This document shows, piece after piece, positions 28,315-38,350 of a stretch of DNA of 64,000 nucleotides. Numbering within the stretch: position 1 is the first letter of the stretch; every line of letters starts with the position of its first letter. Source of the stretch: Saprospiraceae bacterium. Its GTDB lineage: Bacteria > Bacteroidota > Bacteroidia > Chitinophagales > Saprospiraceae. Location: the NCBI GenBank assembly GCA_016719855.1, contig JADJYH010000025.1, positions 47,680-111,679 of the forward strand, in the 5' to 3' direction. Made by a program: the position numbers and the translations under genes. Under the pieces are notes generated by a model. It did not search any database, was not told the origin of the DNA, and saw only the letters and a list, made by a program, of their open reading frames with translations.

Positions 28315-31300
28315 ATGACAATTCACAAATACATCCTGCTGATTTTAGCAGCCACATTTTCCATTTGCTCCCAAGCCCAAGTCACCCAAATCACCATCCC
28401 TCGCATCGCCCAGATGCCCAACGAACCAGCGCCCTTCAACGTGCGGGACTGGCGGCAGGTAGCGATGAAATATGACTCCTTCGTTTACGATATTAATAAA
28501 ACCGGACAATACCTGCCGTTTGTAACCTTGCAAACCAGCGGGTTAAACTACCCACAAAACCCGGCATTTGGGCTGCACACCTACGTCGGCACGAACAGCC
28601 CGAACGGCAAGGAAGCCATCAATATCTTGCCTTCATTGGTCGGGGCTACGCTCGTCGGGGCGGACAAATCCAATCAATACGGCCAAAACTGGGTGCTGAT
28701 GAGCCAAGATTTTTTCAACAAAAACAACGGCGAATTCATCTACGGCAACAACCCCGGCAGCAGCAGTGGCGGCGACTGGTGGTACGACATCATGCCCAAT
28801 ATTTACTTCTACCAACTCTACGACCTCTATCCCACGCAGGCAGGTGGCGACGAGGATTTTCAGTTCACCACCGTTGCCGACCGCTTTGCGGAAGCCGTGC
28901 GGGCGATGGGCGGTAGCGATGCACCTTGGCAGCAGGCCGACATGAACCATCGGGCTTGGAGTTTCCTGCAAATGCAGCCCAACGACAATGGCGTAAAAGA
29001 ACCGGAAGCGGCGGGCGCTTACGCTTGGGTCTTATACAACGCTTGGAAAGAAACGGGAAATCCCGAATACCTCAAAGCCGCGGAATGGAGCATGGAATTC
29101 CTGAATGGATTGACTTCCAATCCGTCCTACGAACTGCAATTGCCCTACGGTGTGTACATGGCAGCGAAGATGAACGCTGAAATCAACACTAATTATGACC
29201 TCGAAAAAATGGTCAATTGGACATTTGACAAAGGGCCGCTGCGGGGATGGGGTTCTATTGTCGGCACTTGGGGCGGCTTCGATGTGGACGGCGTGATAGG
29301 CGAGGCAAATGACGGCGGCAACGATTACGCCTTCCAAATGAACGGCTTACAGCAGGCGGCCACGCTGGCGCCGATGGTTCGATACGACAAACGCTTCGCA
29401 AAAGCGATCGGGAAATGGATGCTCAACCTCGCCAACGCCACTCGGCTTTTTTACCCCGGCTACCTGCCTAATTCTTTGCAGGACGCCTCGGCTTGGTCGA
29501 ATGCGCACGACCCCGACCGGGTGATAGGCTATGAAGCCTTGCGGGAGGTCTGGCAGGGCAATTCGCCTTATTCCACAGGCGATGCCGTGAACGGCGGCTG
29601 GGCGGCGACAAATTTGGCGCTGTACGGCACATCTTCCATCGGTTATTTGGGTGCTATTTTGGAGAAAACAAACGACCCGAAAATCCTGAAGATTGATTTA
29701 TTAAAAACCGACTTTTTTAAAGCCGCAGCATATCCGACATATTTATTCTTCAATCCATATTCCACTGCTAAAACCGTGGAATTTAATGCGGGAAACAATA
29801 CCACCGATATTTATAATGCACTTTCCGAAACCTTTGTTCTACAAAATGTCAGCGGCCTAGTAAATATCACAATCCCCGCCAATGAAGCGGTTTTGTTGAC
29901 TATTGCGCCAGCCAATGGAGTTATGAGTTTTGATAAAAACCGGATGCTGATAAATGGCGTTGTCGTGGATTATATGCAAACGGTAAATGCCTTTAAATAT
30001 GCCCCAAGAATACAAGCTTTGGCAGCAGAGAAATATGAAGTGGAATTAAGCGACTCAATTAATATTTATGCAAAAGCATTTGACAAAGATTCCGGCGTTT
30101 TAAACTATAATTGGAGCGTAACGGGCGGCAATATTTCGGGCACAGGCCCCACCGTGAAATGGCACGCTCCCGCCACAACTGGCAATCAACAAATCACGCT
30201 CATCGTCACCGATGAAACGGGCAATGCCGACACCGCCGTGATTGACTTGAGTGTGGTGCTGGAAATCAACGTCGCCCCTGAAATATTAGATTTAGTTAAA
30301 AGCGTCCAATACACCAGTCCCGGCGTTGCGATTGACGTGACGGCCAACGTTTTTGACAGCAATGGCGACCCACTCACCTACACTTGGTCGAGCACTGGCG
30401 GCAGTATTTCCGGCAGCAGCAACATGGTGAATTGGACAGCGCCCGGCACGGAAGGCATTTACCAAATCACTGTGACCGTGCAAGACGACGGCGGTTTGTC
30501 CGCCACCAAAACGACCACTATTTTGGTGAAAAACTTTGCTCCAACCACTGGCGACATCATTGCTTGGTATCCGTTTTCTGGCAGCGGAAACGACATCAGC
30601 GGCAACCAGTTGCACGGCACGGTCTTCGGGGCGGTTTACGGAAACGATATTTTCGGGAATGCCGCAAGTGCCCTTTCCACCGACGGTTTCAATGATCGGG
30701 TGACGGTGGGAAACGACCCGTTGCTCAATGCTCAAAATGCCATCACGGTCAGCGGCTGGTTCAAGGCGGGCCAGTTGCCCGACAAAGAAATCTTCCTCCT
30801 CTCGCACGGCAGTTGGCAGAACCGCTGGAAAATCTCCATCACCCCCGAAAAGAAACTCCGCTGGACGGTGAACACGCTGAACGCTGTCGGCGACCTCGAT
30901 GCCAATTTTAGCGTTCAGACCGATAGCTTTACCACCTGACCGCCACCTACGACGGCGCCTGGCAAACGATTTACATCAACGGCGAACTGAATAGCTACCG
31001 CCAACTGACGGGCAATATTCGCACGACCACCGTTCCATTCCTCATGGCGCAAATGTTGCCCGACAACACGGAATACAATTTTAAGGGCTTTCTGGACGAG
31101 GTGAAAATCTTCGACTATGCACTCACGCCAGATGCTGCTGCCGAGCTTTACCAGCAAAGCCTCACCGCAGTCGGGCATACTTCAAAACCATTGCAATCAT
31201 TGGTGCTTTCGCCCAACCCGGCGGCTGATTTGCTGACTGTTTCCTTGCCTGAAACGATGATTGGAGACGGCATGATTTCCGTTTTTGACGTGAACGGGAA

Positions 31301-31433
31301 GCTCGTGAAAGCACAACTCACCACAGCCGCAGCGCACCTGCAATTGGCGATAGGCGATTTGCTGCCTGGCGTTTATGCCATGGTTTTTAAGACGGATGAA
31401 ATGGTGGCGATGGGAAGGTTTGTGAAAGGTTGA
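28315..31433 (+). CDS. Secreted protein of unrecognised (alpha/alpha)-like family with LamG and T9SS sorting domain (one frameshift)
   Basis: 1039 residues once a T is restored in the T-run at 30928-30930 (joining TDSF to YHLTATYDGAWQ). Start at the ATG 28315, followed by a signal peptide. Residues about 25-560 are homologous to the lipoprotein at 38351 (shared: RI.QMP..P.P....DW.Q.A..(Y/F)D...(Y/F)D.N..G..LP, a WYD motif, GVYMAA(K/R)MNAE, W(G)x(I)VG.WGG(F/Y)DV, RLFYP); this looks like a helical toroid of the kind used by glycosidases and lyases, but I cannot name the family. Then two PKD/Ig-like domains, a LamG domain (about 760-930) and a type A T9SS sorting domain. Probably a surface or released glycan-degrading enzyme. 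No AGTACCA-type operator precedes it, so it may be transcribed with susD. Confidence 0.8.
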
Positions 31434-31450
31434 ACCGTCCCATTTAAATC

Positions 31451-31515
31451 TTCACCATAATACCACCATTCCACAGCAAAGTACCATTCCCCGCCCCGCC
31501 CAATGCGGAGCTTTG
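31451..31515 (+). promoter_or_regulatory. AraC-type operator and -7 element of the LamG gene (copy 3 of 3)
   Basis: AATACCA at 31459-31465 and AGTACCA at 31480-31486 (period 21), then 21 bases, then GAGCTTTG at 31508-31515. Same geometry as before susC and susD; 73 bases before the ATG. Confidence 0.75.
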
Positions 31516-31588
31516 CGAAGCTGGTCAGTGACCGGTTGACGCTCCGTCACCCGGTCACTACCGACCAAATTTATCTAAAACACATTAC

Positions 31589-34500
31589 ATGAAAATGACT
31601 GTACAAACCCTCCCAATGCTGCTATGCTGTTGGTTGCTGGCCCTCACCGGCTTGCAGGCGCAGACCCCAGTGGCAAACTACACCTTCGCCGGGAACGCCA
31701 ACGACCTTTCGGTCAGTGCGAACACGGCGGCGGTACACGGCGCTACTTTGGCGCCAGACCGTTTCGGCTGGGCGAACAACGCCTTCAACTTCGACGGAAC
31801 GCAGAGCTATCTCGAAGCGCCCAACAATCCGGCGCTCAACTCCAACTACACAACGGTGGCTTTTTGGATAAAAGTCAATGCACTACCCGTGTCCGGTGAA
31901 GCCTACCCGCTGTCCTTCGGCGGCTGGCAGGAGCGCTGGAAAATCTCGCTGCCCACCCACGGCAAGCTGGTCTGGACGACCAACAACTCCTCCGGTATCT
32001 CCGACATGGACGCTGGCGGTGGCAACGAACTCGTGGCTGGCGTGTGGAAGCACGTCGTTTTTGTGCATGACGGCACGAACGACCTTATCTACATGGACGG
32101 TGTGCAGGTTGCCACAAAAGCAGTATCCGGCACCATGAACAGCACCACCAAACCGCTTGGCATCGGCTACAATGCGGTGGACGGTGGCAACTTTCTCGAC
32201 GGCGTTTTGGACGAGGTGCAAGTTTACAACATGGCTTTGTCCGCAGGACAAATAGCTACTTTGTATGCAACACAAAACACAACCCCGACCGTAGCGTCAG
32301 GCTTGGTGGCATCCTATTTATTTACCAATAACACCCTCGACGCCACGGCCTTCGGCAATCATGCCACGGCAACGGATGTGACGGCACCACCGACCGCTTC
32401 GGCTTCGGCAACAGCGCATACTCCTTCAACGGCACATCTTCAAGCATCAAAGCGAGCAATTCGGCGCAACTGAATTCTGCCAACACGACCATCAGTTTTT
32501 GGGTGAAACCCAATTCATTTCCCGCCAGCGGCGAGGTTTTCCTGCTGTCGCACGGCGGCTGGCAGGAGCGCTGGAAGATTTCCCTGCCCTCGCACGGCAA
32601 GACCGTTTTCACCACCCACTCCGGTGGCGTTTGTTGCAGCGACATGGATTCCGGCACACCACTCACGCTGAACACCTGGACGAACGTGGTCATGACGCAT
32701 GACGGAACGAACGACAAAATTTATTTCAACGGGGTGGAAGTGGCCACCAAACTGGTCGCAGGCGCACTCGATGCGGCGGTCTACCCACTTGGCATCGGCT
32801 ACGACCCAATTGACAACGGCAGCTTTTTCGACGGGTCAATTGACGATGTGCAGATTGCCAACTTCGCCCTTTCCGGCCTGCAAGTGGCAGCGGCTTACGC
32901 TGCGCAAAACACGTTTCCCGGCACGGCAAGCACACTGGTAGCGAGCTACAGCCTGAACGGAAACGGCAACGACGATTCCCAATTTGCTAATCACGCCATC
33001 CTCGACGCAAGCGTGGTGGCCACTGCCAATCGACATGGCTGGGGTGGAAACGCCCTGCAAGGTGCAGCCACGGCAGCCAATTCTGCGGCACTGCAATCCG
33101 ATTACACGACCATCAATTTTTGGGTAAAACCAGATGCCTTCCCCGCTTCCGGCGAGGTGTTCATTTTGTCGAATGGCGGTTGGCAGGAGCGCTGGAAAAT
33201 CTCCTGCCCAACCACGGCAAGACCGTTTTCACCACACACTCGGGCGGCGCTTGCTGCTCCGACATGGACTCTGGAGTGCCGCTCTCCCTTGGTCAATGGA
33301 CGATGGTCACGATGACACACGACGGCACGAGCGACAAAATCTATTTCGATGGAGTAGAGGTGGCCACCAAATTTGTCGGTGGCGCACTCGACAAAACCAA
33401 GTACCCGCTCGGCATCGGCTACGACCCGATTGACAACGGCGGCTATTTCGACGGCTCGCTTGACGACGTGCAGATTTACAACGTGGCATTGAGCGCTACG
33501 GAAATCGCTGCACTGTACGCTGCGCAAAACCCTATCCCGACCATCGGCGGCAACCTCGTGGCGGACTATCCGTTCAGCGGGAACGCCAAAGATGCGACGG
33601 CTTACCACAATGACGCCACGGTATCAGGTGCGCAACTTACGACCGACCGTTTTGGCAAAAACAACAAAGCCTACGCCTTCAACGGCACGAGCGACGAAGT
33701 CGAAGCGGCCAATTCACCGCAACAGAACTCGGCCAACACGACCATCAGTTTTTGGGTAAACGTGGCAGCACTGCCCGCCAGTGGCGAGGCGTACATCCTC
33801 TCGAACGGCGGCTGGCAGGAGCGCTGGAAAATCTCATTGCCCAGCCACGGCAAGACCGTTTTCACCACCCACTCCGCTGGAGCTTGTTGCAGCGACATGG
33901 ATTCCGGTACACCGCTCGTAGTCGGCACTTGGACGATGGTCACGATGACGCACGACGGCACGAACGACAAAATCTATTTCAACGGAGTGGAGGTCGCCAC
34001 CAAGCTGGTTGCTGGCGCACTCGATGCAACCGTCTATCCGCTTGGCATCGGCTTCGACCCGATTGACAACGCCAATTATTTCAATGGCTCATTGGACGAA
34101 GTGCAGATTTACAACGTGGCGCTGACTGCTGTGGAAATTGCTGCGCTTTATGTTTTGCAATCCACGCCTCCCGCGGTAACGGATTCGGAAGCACCTTCCG
34201 CACCGCTCAACCTTTCCGCTTCGGTGAGTTTCAACAACGTCAGCCTGAGTTGGCTGCCATCTTCCGACAACGTTGCGGTAACAGGTTACAACGTTTACCA
34301 AGACGGTGCGAAAGTGTTGACCACTGCGAATACTGATGCTTACTTGCAAACTTTGACCCCGCTGACTGAATTCGAGTTCAGCGTGACTGCTGTGGACGAA
34401 GCTGGCAACGAATCGCTGCCGACTTCCTTGTTGGCAACGACTGGCCCAGACCAAACGCCCGACACGACGCCGCCGACTGCCCCCGGCAACCTGGCTGCTA

Positions 34501-35687
34501 CGACCGGCTCGGCTTCGGTGCTGCTGACTTGGGATGCTTCTACCGACGACGTGATTGTTGCTGGCTATGTGGTACTGGTGGATGGAATATTTTTCGACAG
34601 CATTCCCGGTACAGCGACCTCGGTTTTAGTTGGCGGTTTGGATGCTGAAACGGCTTACACTTTTGAAATATACGCCTTCGATTTGGCGGGCAACGAGTCC
34701 GCCATTTCCGAAATCACTGTTTCCACCGACGCCGAAATCAACACCGGCGAACCGGGCATGGTGGCTTGGTACAAATTTGACGGCAACGCCAACGACGCCA
34801 CGGCTTACGCCAACCACGGCGCTATCGGCGGCAACCCGACTTTCGAGGCGGTGACGCACCCGAACGGGACGGGCATTCAGGCGATTAAGTTTGACGGAGC
34901 GCAGGATTCCGTACTGGCGCCCAATGCCGTGCAGCTAATTTCTGACTACACGACCGTTAGTTTTTGGATTCGCCCAGATGCCGTGACCACTGATGCGGAG
35001 GCTTATGTAATTGACTTCGGCCATTGGAGCGAGCGTTTCAAAATCTCCTTGCCACAGCACTTGAAAATCGTGTGGACGACCAACAGCCACAACGCCGTTT
35101 CCGACAACTTCATTCACGACATGGACTCGAAGGACGGCAACGAATTGATACTCAACAACTGGTGGTACGTGACGATGGTACACGACGGCGTAAACGACAT
35201 CATCTACCTTGATGGCGTGGAAGTCAACAACCTGCCCGCCGAGGGTACGCTGAACAGCACCAGCTTCCCGCTCGGCATGGGCAACAATCCCATTGATGGC
35301 GGACAGTATTTCACGGGCGCATTGGATGAGGTGAAAATCTACAACAGGGCGCTGACGCCGGACGAAGTGGGCCTCCTGTTTTCCGCAGGCAGCATCACTG
35401 GCGTTGACGAACCGAGCAGCGAATTGGGCAGGATGGTACAAGCCGTTTACCCGAACCCATCCACTTCTGAGCTTTTGGTGAAACATGGTTTCGACAACAC
35501 ACAGCCGCTGCTGGTGCGGGTACTCGACGTTCAAGGTAGGCAAGTGGGTATGGTTCAGTTCGACAAAAACGAACTCCCCGCTGGTCAGTTTTCGATGAAC
35601 GTCGGCGCTTACGCAACGGGTACTTACTTCCTCAATTTCGTGTTGGGGGGCAAAAACCTGGGTGCTGTGAAGTTTGACAAGCAATAA
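31589..35687 (+). CDS. Secreted multi-LamG, fibronectin III protein with T9SS sorting domain (two frameshifts)
   Basis: 1366 residues after restoring single bases at about 32385 and 33203. Signal peptide (about 1-24), four LamG/concanavalin-like domains of about 200 residues (each with G(G)WQERWKIS.P.HGK, a DMD.G segment, V.HDGTND.IY..GV.VATK and a P(L)GIG.(D/N)..D(N/G)G..(F)DG..D(E/D)VQ.(Y/A)N block), two fibronectin III domains, a fifth, more divergent LamG (about 1050-1270) and a type A T9SS sorting domain (about 1285-1366, YPNPSTSELLV). LamG repeats 2 to 4 are very alike at DNA level. No catalytic motif is seen; a surface glycan-binding or adhesion role is likely. It heads an operon with the GH130 and MFS genes. 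Confidence 0.85.
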
Positions 35688-35691
35688 AGTT

Positions 35692-35793
35692 TGAGGTTGA
35701 TAAGAGTTGATGAAGGTTTATAATGGTTGATAGGGGTGATGGGATGCCATCAACTTCTACAAGGCGTCCCTTGACGAGCATTATCAACCTCCT
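35692..35793. repeat. Mirrored GGTTGAT short-repeat spacer
   Basis: Repeated GGTTGATA/AGTTGATG units at 35692-35735 are mirrored by CATCAACTT and ATTATCAACCTCC further on (to 35793). It fills the gap before the GH130 gene. Confidence 0.6.
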
Positions 35794-35815
35794 TGAATAA
35801 GGCAAAAAAGCCATC

Positions 35816-36907
35816 ATGCCAAAAAGATTCAGCCAGAACCCAATCCTAAGCACGAAAGACATTCAGCCCAGCCAGCCCGGCTTGGTGGTGGAATGTGTGC
35901 TGAACCCAGGCGTATTTTCATTCCAAGGAAAAACCTGGCTGCTACTGCGGGTGGCGGAAAGGCCCGAACAAAAAGAAGGCAAGATTTCCTTCCCGGTAAT
36001 GAATGCGGAAGGCGGTTATACCATCTTGGAATTTGATAAAACCGATCCGGATTTGGACTTGTCGGACGCAAGGATGGTGACTTACAAAAACACGACATAC
36101 CTCTCCACCATCTCACATTTGCGACTGGTTTGCAGTGACAATGGCGTCCATTTTCACGAACCCAAAGACCACCAGCCGACCCGCATTTTCGGCAAAGGAA
36201 AATTGGAGACCTTTGGCATCGAGGATTGTCGGGTGAGTTTGATGGATGGGGTGTACCACCTGACCTACACGCAAGTCTCCGAAAGTGGCGTGGGCGTTGG
36301 GTTGATGCGCACCACTGACTGGCAAAGCTTTTCCCGGGAGGGCATGATTTTGCCGCCTCACAATAAAGATTGTGCGCTGTTTGAGGAAAAAATCGGTGGC
36401 AAATACTACTGCCTGCACCGCCCGTCCGGAGTTGATTTGGGCGGCAATTTTATCTGGATGGCCGCTTCCAATGACCTGTTGCACTGGGGAAAGCACCACT
36501 GCATCCTGCACACCCGACCGGGCATGTGGGACAGTGCAAGGGTGGGCGCAGGTGCTGCTCCAATCAAGACCGCCGAGGGTTGGCTCTCCATCTACCACGG
36601 CGCAGATGCCAACAATTGCTACTGCCTCGGCGCCATCCTGCTCGACCTGAAGAAGCCTTGGAAAGTGCTGGCCCGTTCCAACGAACCGCTGATGGAACCA
36701 ACGGCGGCTTATGAGAAAACGGGCTTTTTTGGCAACGTCGTTTTTACAAACGGCCACTTGGTCAATGGCGACGAAATCACGATGTACTACGGCGCTTCGG
36801 ACGAGGTAATTTGCGGGGCAAAGTTGTCCATTGAAAAGATTTTGGCAGACTTGAAAGTGAATAGTGATTCGTCGCCTAAGCACCAATCACTAATCACCAA
36901 TCACTAA
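35816..36907 (+). CDS. GH130 family mannoside phosphorylase or mannosidase
   Basis: 363 residues, a five-bladed propeller of normal length. Family marks: NPGVFSFQGKTWLLLRVAERP, GIEDCRVSLMDGVYHLTYT (catalytic Asp region), PPHNKDCALF, LHRPSG, WDSARVGAGAAPIKTAEGWLSIYHGAD. GH130 enzymes split beta-1,4- or beta-1,2-mannosidic bonds, with phosphate (phosphorylases) or water (hydrolases); which applies is not clear from motifs alone. No signal peptide, so it acts in the cytoplasm on imported mannosides. The last residues (PKHQSLITNH) come from a tandem AATCACTAATCACC repeat at 36886-36913. The MFS gene starts 8 bases later. Confidence 0.88.
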   Translation: MPKRFSQNPILSTKDIQPSQPGLVVECVLNPGVFSFQGKTWLLLRVAERPEQKEGKISFPVMNAEGGYTILEFDKTDPDLDLSDARMVTYKNTTYLSTISHLRLVCSDNGVHFHEPKDHQPTRIFGKGKLETFGIEDCRVSLMDGVYHLTYTQVSESGVGVGLMRTTDWQSFSREGMILPPHNKDCALFEEKIGGKYYCLHRPSGVDLGGNFIWMAASNDLLHWGKHHCILHTRPGMWDSARVGAGAAPIKTAEGWLSIYHGADANNCYCLGAILLDLKKPWKVLARSNEPLMEPTAAYEKTGFFGNVVFTNGHLVNGDEITMYYGASDEVICGAKLSIEKILADLKVNSDSSPKHQSLITNH

Positions 36908-36915
36908 TCACCACC

Positions 36916-38166
36916 ATGTTGAACAATCTCACCACCGAAATCACCTTTTTCAAATCGCACCCGTTGGGCATGAGGATGCTGCTGCTGACCAACCTCATCT
37001 ACGGGCTGGTCATCCCCATCATCGAGCTGTTCGTCGGGGCGTATATTATGCGCAATTCGAGCGACCTATCGCTGGTGGTCATCTTCCAATTGGCGGTGTA
37101 CACGGGTATCCCGCTGACCTTCGCTATCAACGGCTGGTTGCTCAAAACCATGCCCATCGCCCGGTTGTATGCCTTCGGGATGCTGCTCTCCGGCATCTCG
37201 CTGACGGCCATGATGCTGCTTCCCGAACTGGACACGCTCGGCGTGTTCGTCGCTGGGCTTATCATGGGGCTGTCGTATGGTTTCTTTTGGGCAAACCGAG
37301 ACTTCCTCGCCCTGAACACCACCAAGGACGGCAACCGCAATTATTACTACGGCATCGAGACATTTTTTTATACCGTCACGGGCATCTTCGTGCCGCTGGC
37401 GGCAGGCGCTTTTATTGGCGCAACAGATAAAAACGGCTGGTTTGGCGGCAACGTTAACGTGGCATACTATTGCCTGACCGCCTTCGTGTTTGCTTTGGCT
37501 GCGTTGGCGTCCGTGCTGGTTCATCGTGGCGAATTCCAGAACCCGAAACGTGCGCCATTCCTCTTTTTCAAGTTCGATAGGTTGTGGAACAAGATGCTGG
37601 CCCTCGCTTCGCTCAAGGGCGTGGCACAAGGATATATCGTCACCGCCCCGACGATGCTGGTGCTCACGCTCGTAGGAAAGGAAGGCTCGCTCGGGTTGAT
37701 ACAAGGCGTGGCGGCGGCGCTGTCGGCGGTGCTGCTGTACGTGCTTGGCAGGGTGTCGTTCCCCAAGCACCGGTTGATGATATACCTAATTGCCTGCTCG
37801 CTCTTCGTGCTTGGCGCATTGTTCAATGCCGGGCTTTATTCGGCACTTGGCGTCATCTTGTTCATGGTCTGTCTGTTGTTTGCCCGCCCGCTCTTGGATA
37901 TGGCATATTTTCCAACGCAGTTAAAAGTGATTGACGTGGTGGCTGCCAAGGAAGATCGCAACGCTTTTGCCTATATTTTGAATCATGAATTTGGGCTGTA
38001 TATTGGGCGCTTGTTCGGCTGCGGCTTGTTCATCGTGCTGGCCCGATATGTGAGCGATTATGTGGCGCTGCGATATGCGCTGCTGGTGATCGCCGTGGTG
38101 CATTTCATGGGCTGGTTTATGATGCGGAATATATTGCGGGAGCCGGAGATGAAAGCTGAAGTTTAG
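36916..38166 (+). CDS. MFS transporter, probable mannoside permease
   Basis: 416 residues with about twelve membrane segments, the first at about 18-45 (MLLLTNLIYGLVIPIIELFVGAYIM). A loop with NTTKDGNRNYYYGIE after helix 4 and a central cytoplasmic loop (NPKRAPFLFFKFDRLWNKML) fit the major facilitator superfamily. It is 8 bases behind the GH130 gene and in the same direction, so its substrate is probably the short oligosaccharide that GH130 consumes. Direction of transport cannot be read from the sequence. Confidence 0.87.
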   Translation: MLNNLTTEITFFKSHPLGMRMLLLTNLIYGLVIPIIELFVGAYIMRNSSDLSLVVIFQLAVYTGIPLTFAINGWLLKTMPIARLYAFGMLLSGISLTAMMLLPELDTLGVFVAGLIMGLSYGFFWANRDFLALNTTKDGNRNYYYGIETFFYTVTGIFVPLAAGAFIGATDKNGWFGGNVNVAYYCLTAFVFALAALASVLVHRGEFQNPKRAPFLFFKFDRLWNKMLALASLKGVAQGYIVTAPTMLVLTLVGKEGSLGLIQGVAAALSAVLLYVLGRVSFPKHRLMIYLIACSLFVLGALFNAGLYSALGVILFMVCLLFARPLLDMAYFPTQLKVIDVVAAKEDRNAFAYILNHEFGLYIGRLFGCGLFIVLARYVSDYVALRYALLVIAVVHFMGWFMMRNILREPEMKAEV

Positions 38167-38212
38167 CTAAATAGTTTATGTCATTATTAGATGAAACATC
38201 TGCCTTGGTATC

Positions 38213-38292
38213 GAGAGAGCGGGTTATCGAACCCGCTGTTCCAAAACAAAATAAAAACTACGGAACCAGCGGGTTTGATAACCCGCTCTCTC
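38213..38292. repeat. Nested inverted repeat (about 30-bp arms)
   Basis: GAGAGAGCGGGTTATCGAAC... (38213-38242) is inverted at 38262-38292 with one mismatch and one gap; each arm also folds on itself (AGCGGGTT-ATCG-AACCCGCT). It lies between the MFS and lipoprotein genes. Confidence 0.85.
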
Positions 38293-38350
38293 AAAAAATC
38301 TGCCTAATTCACTCAAGATAGTTTTGAGTCAAAATCAAAATCATATCAGA

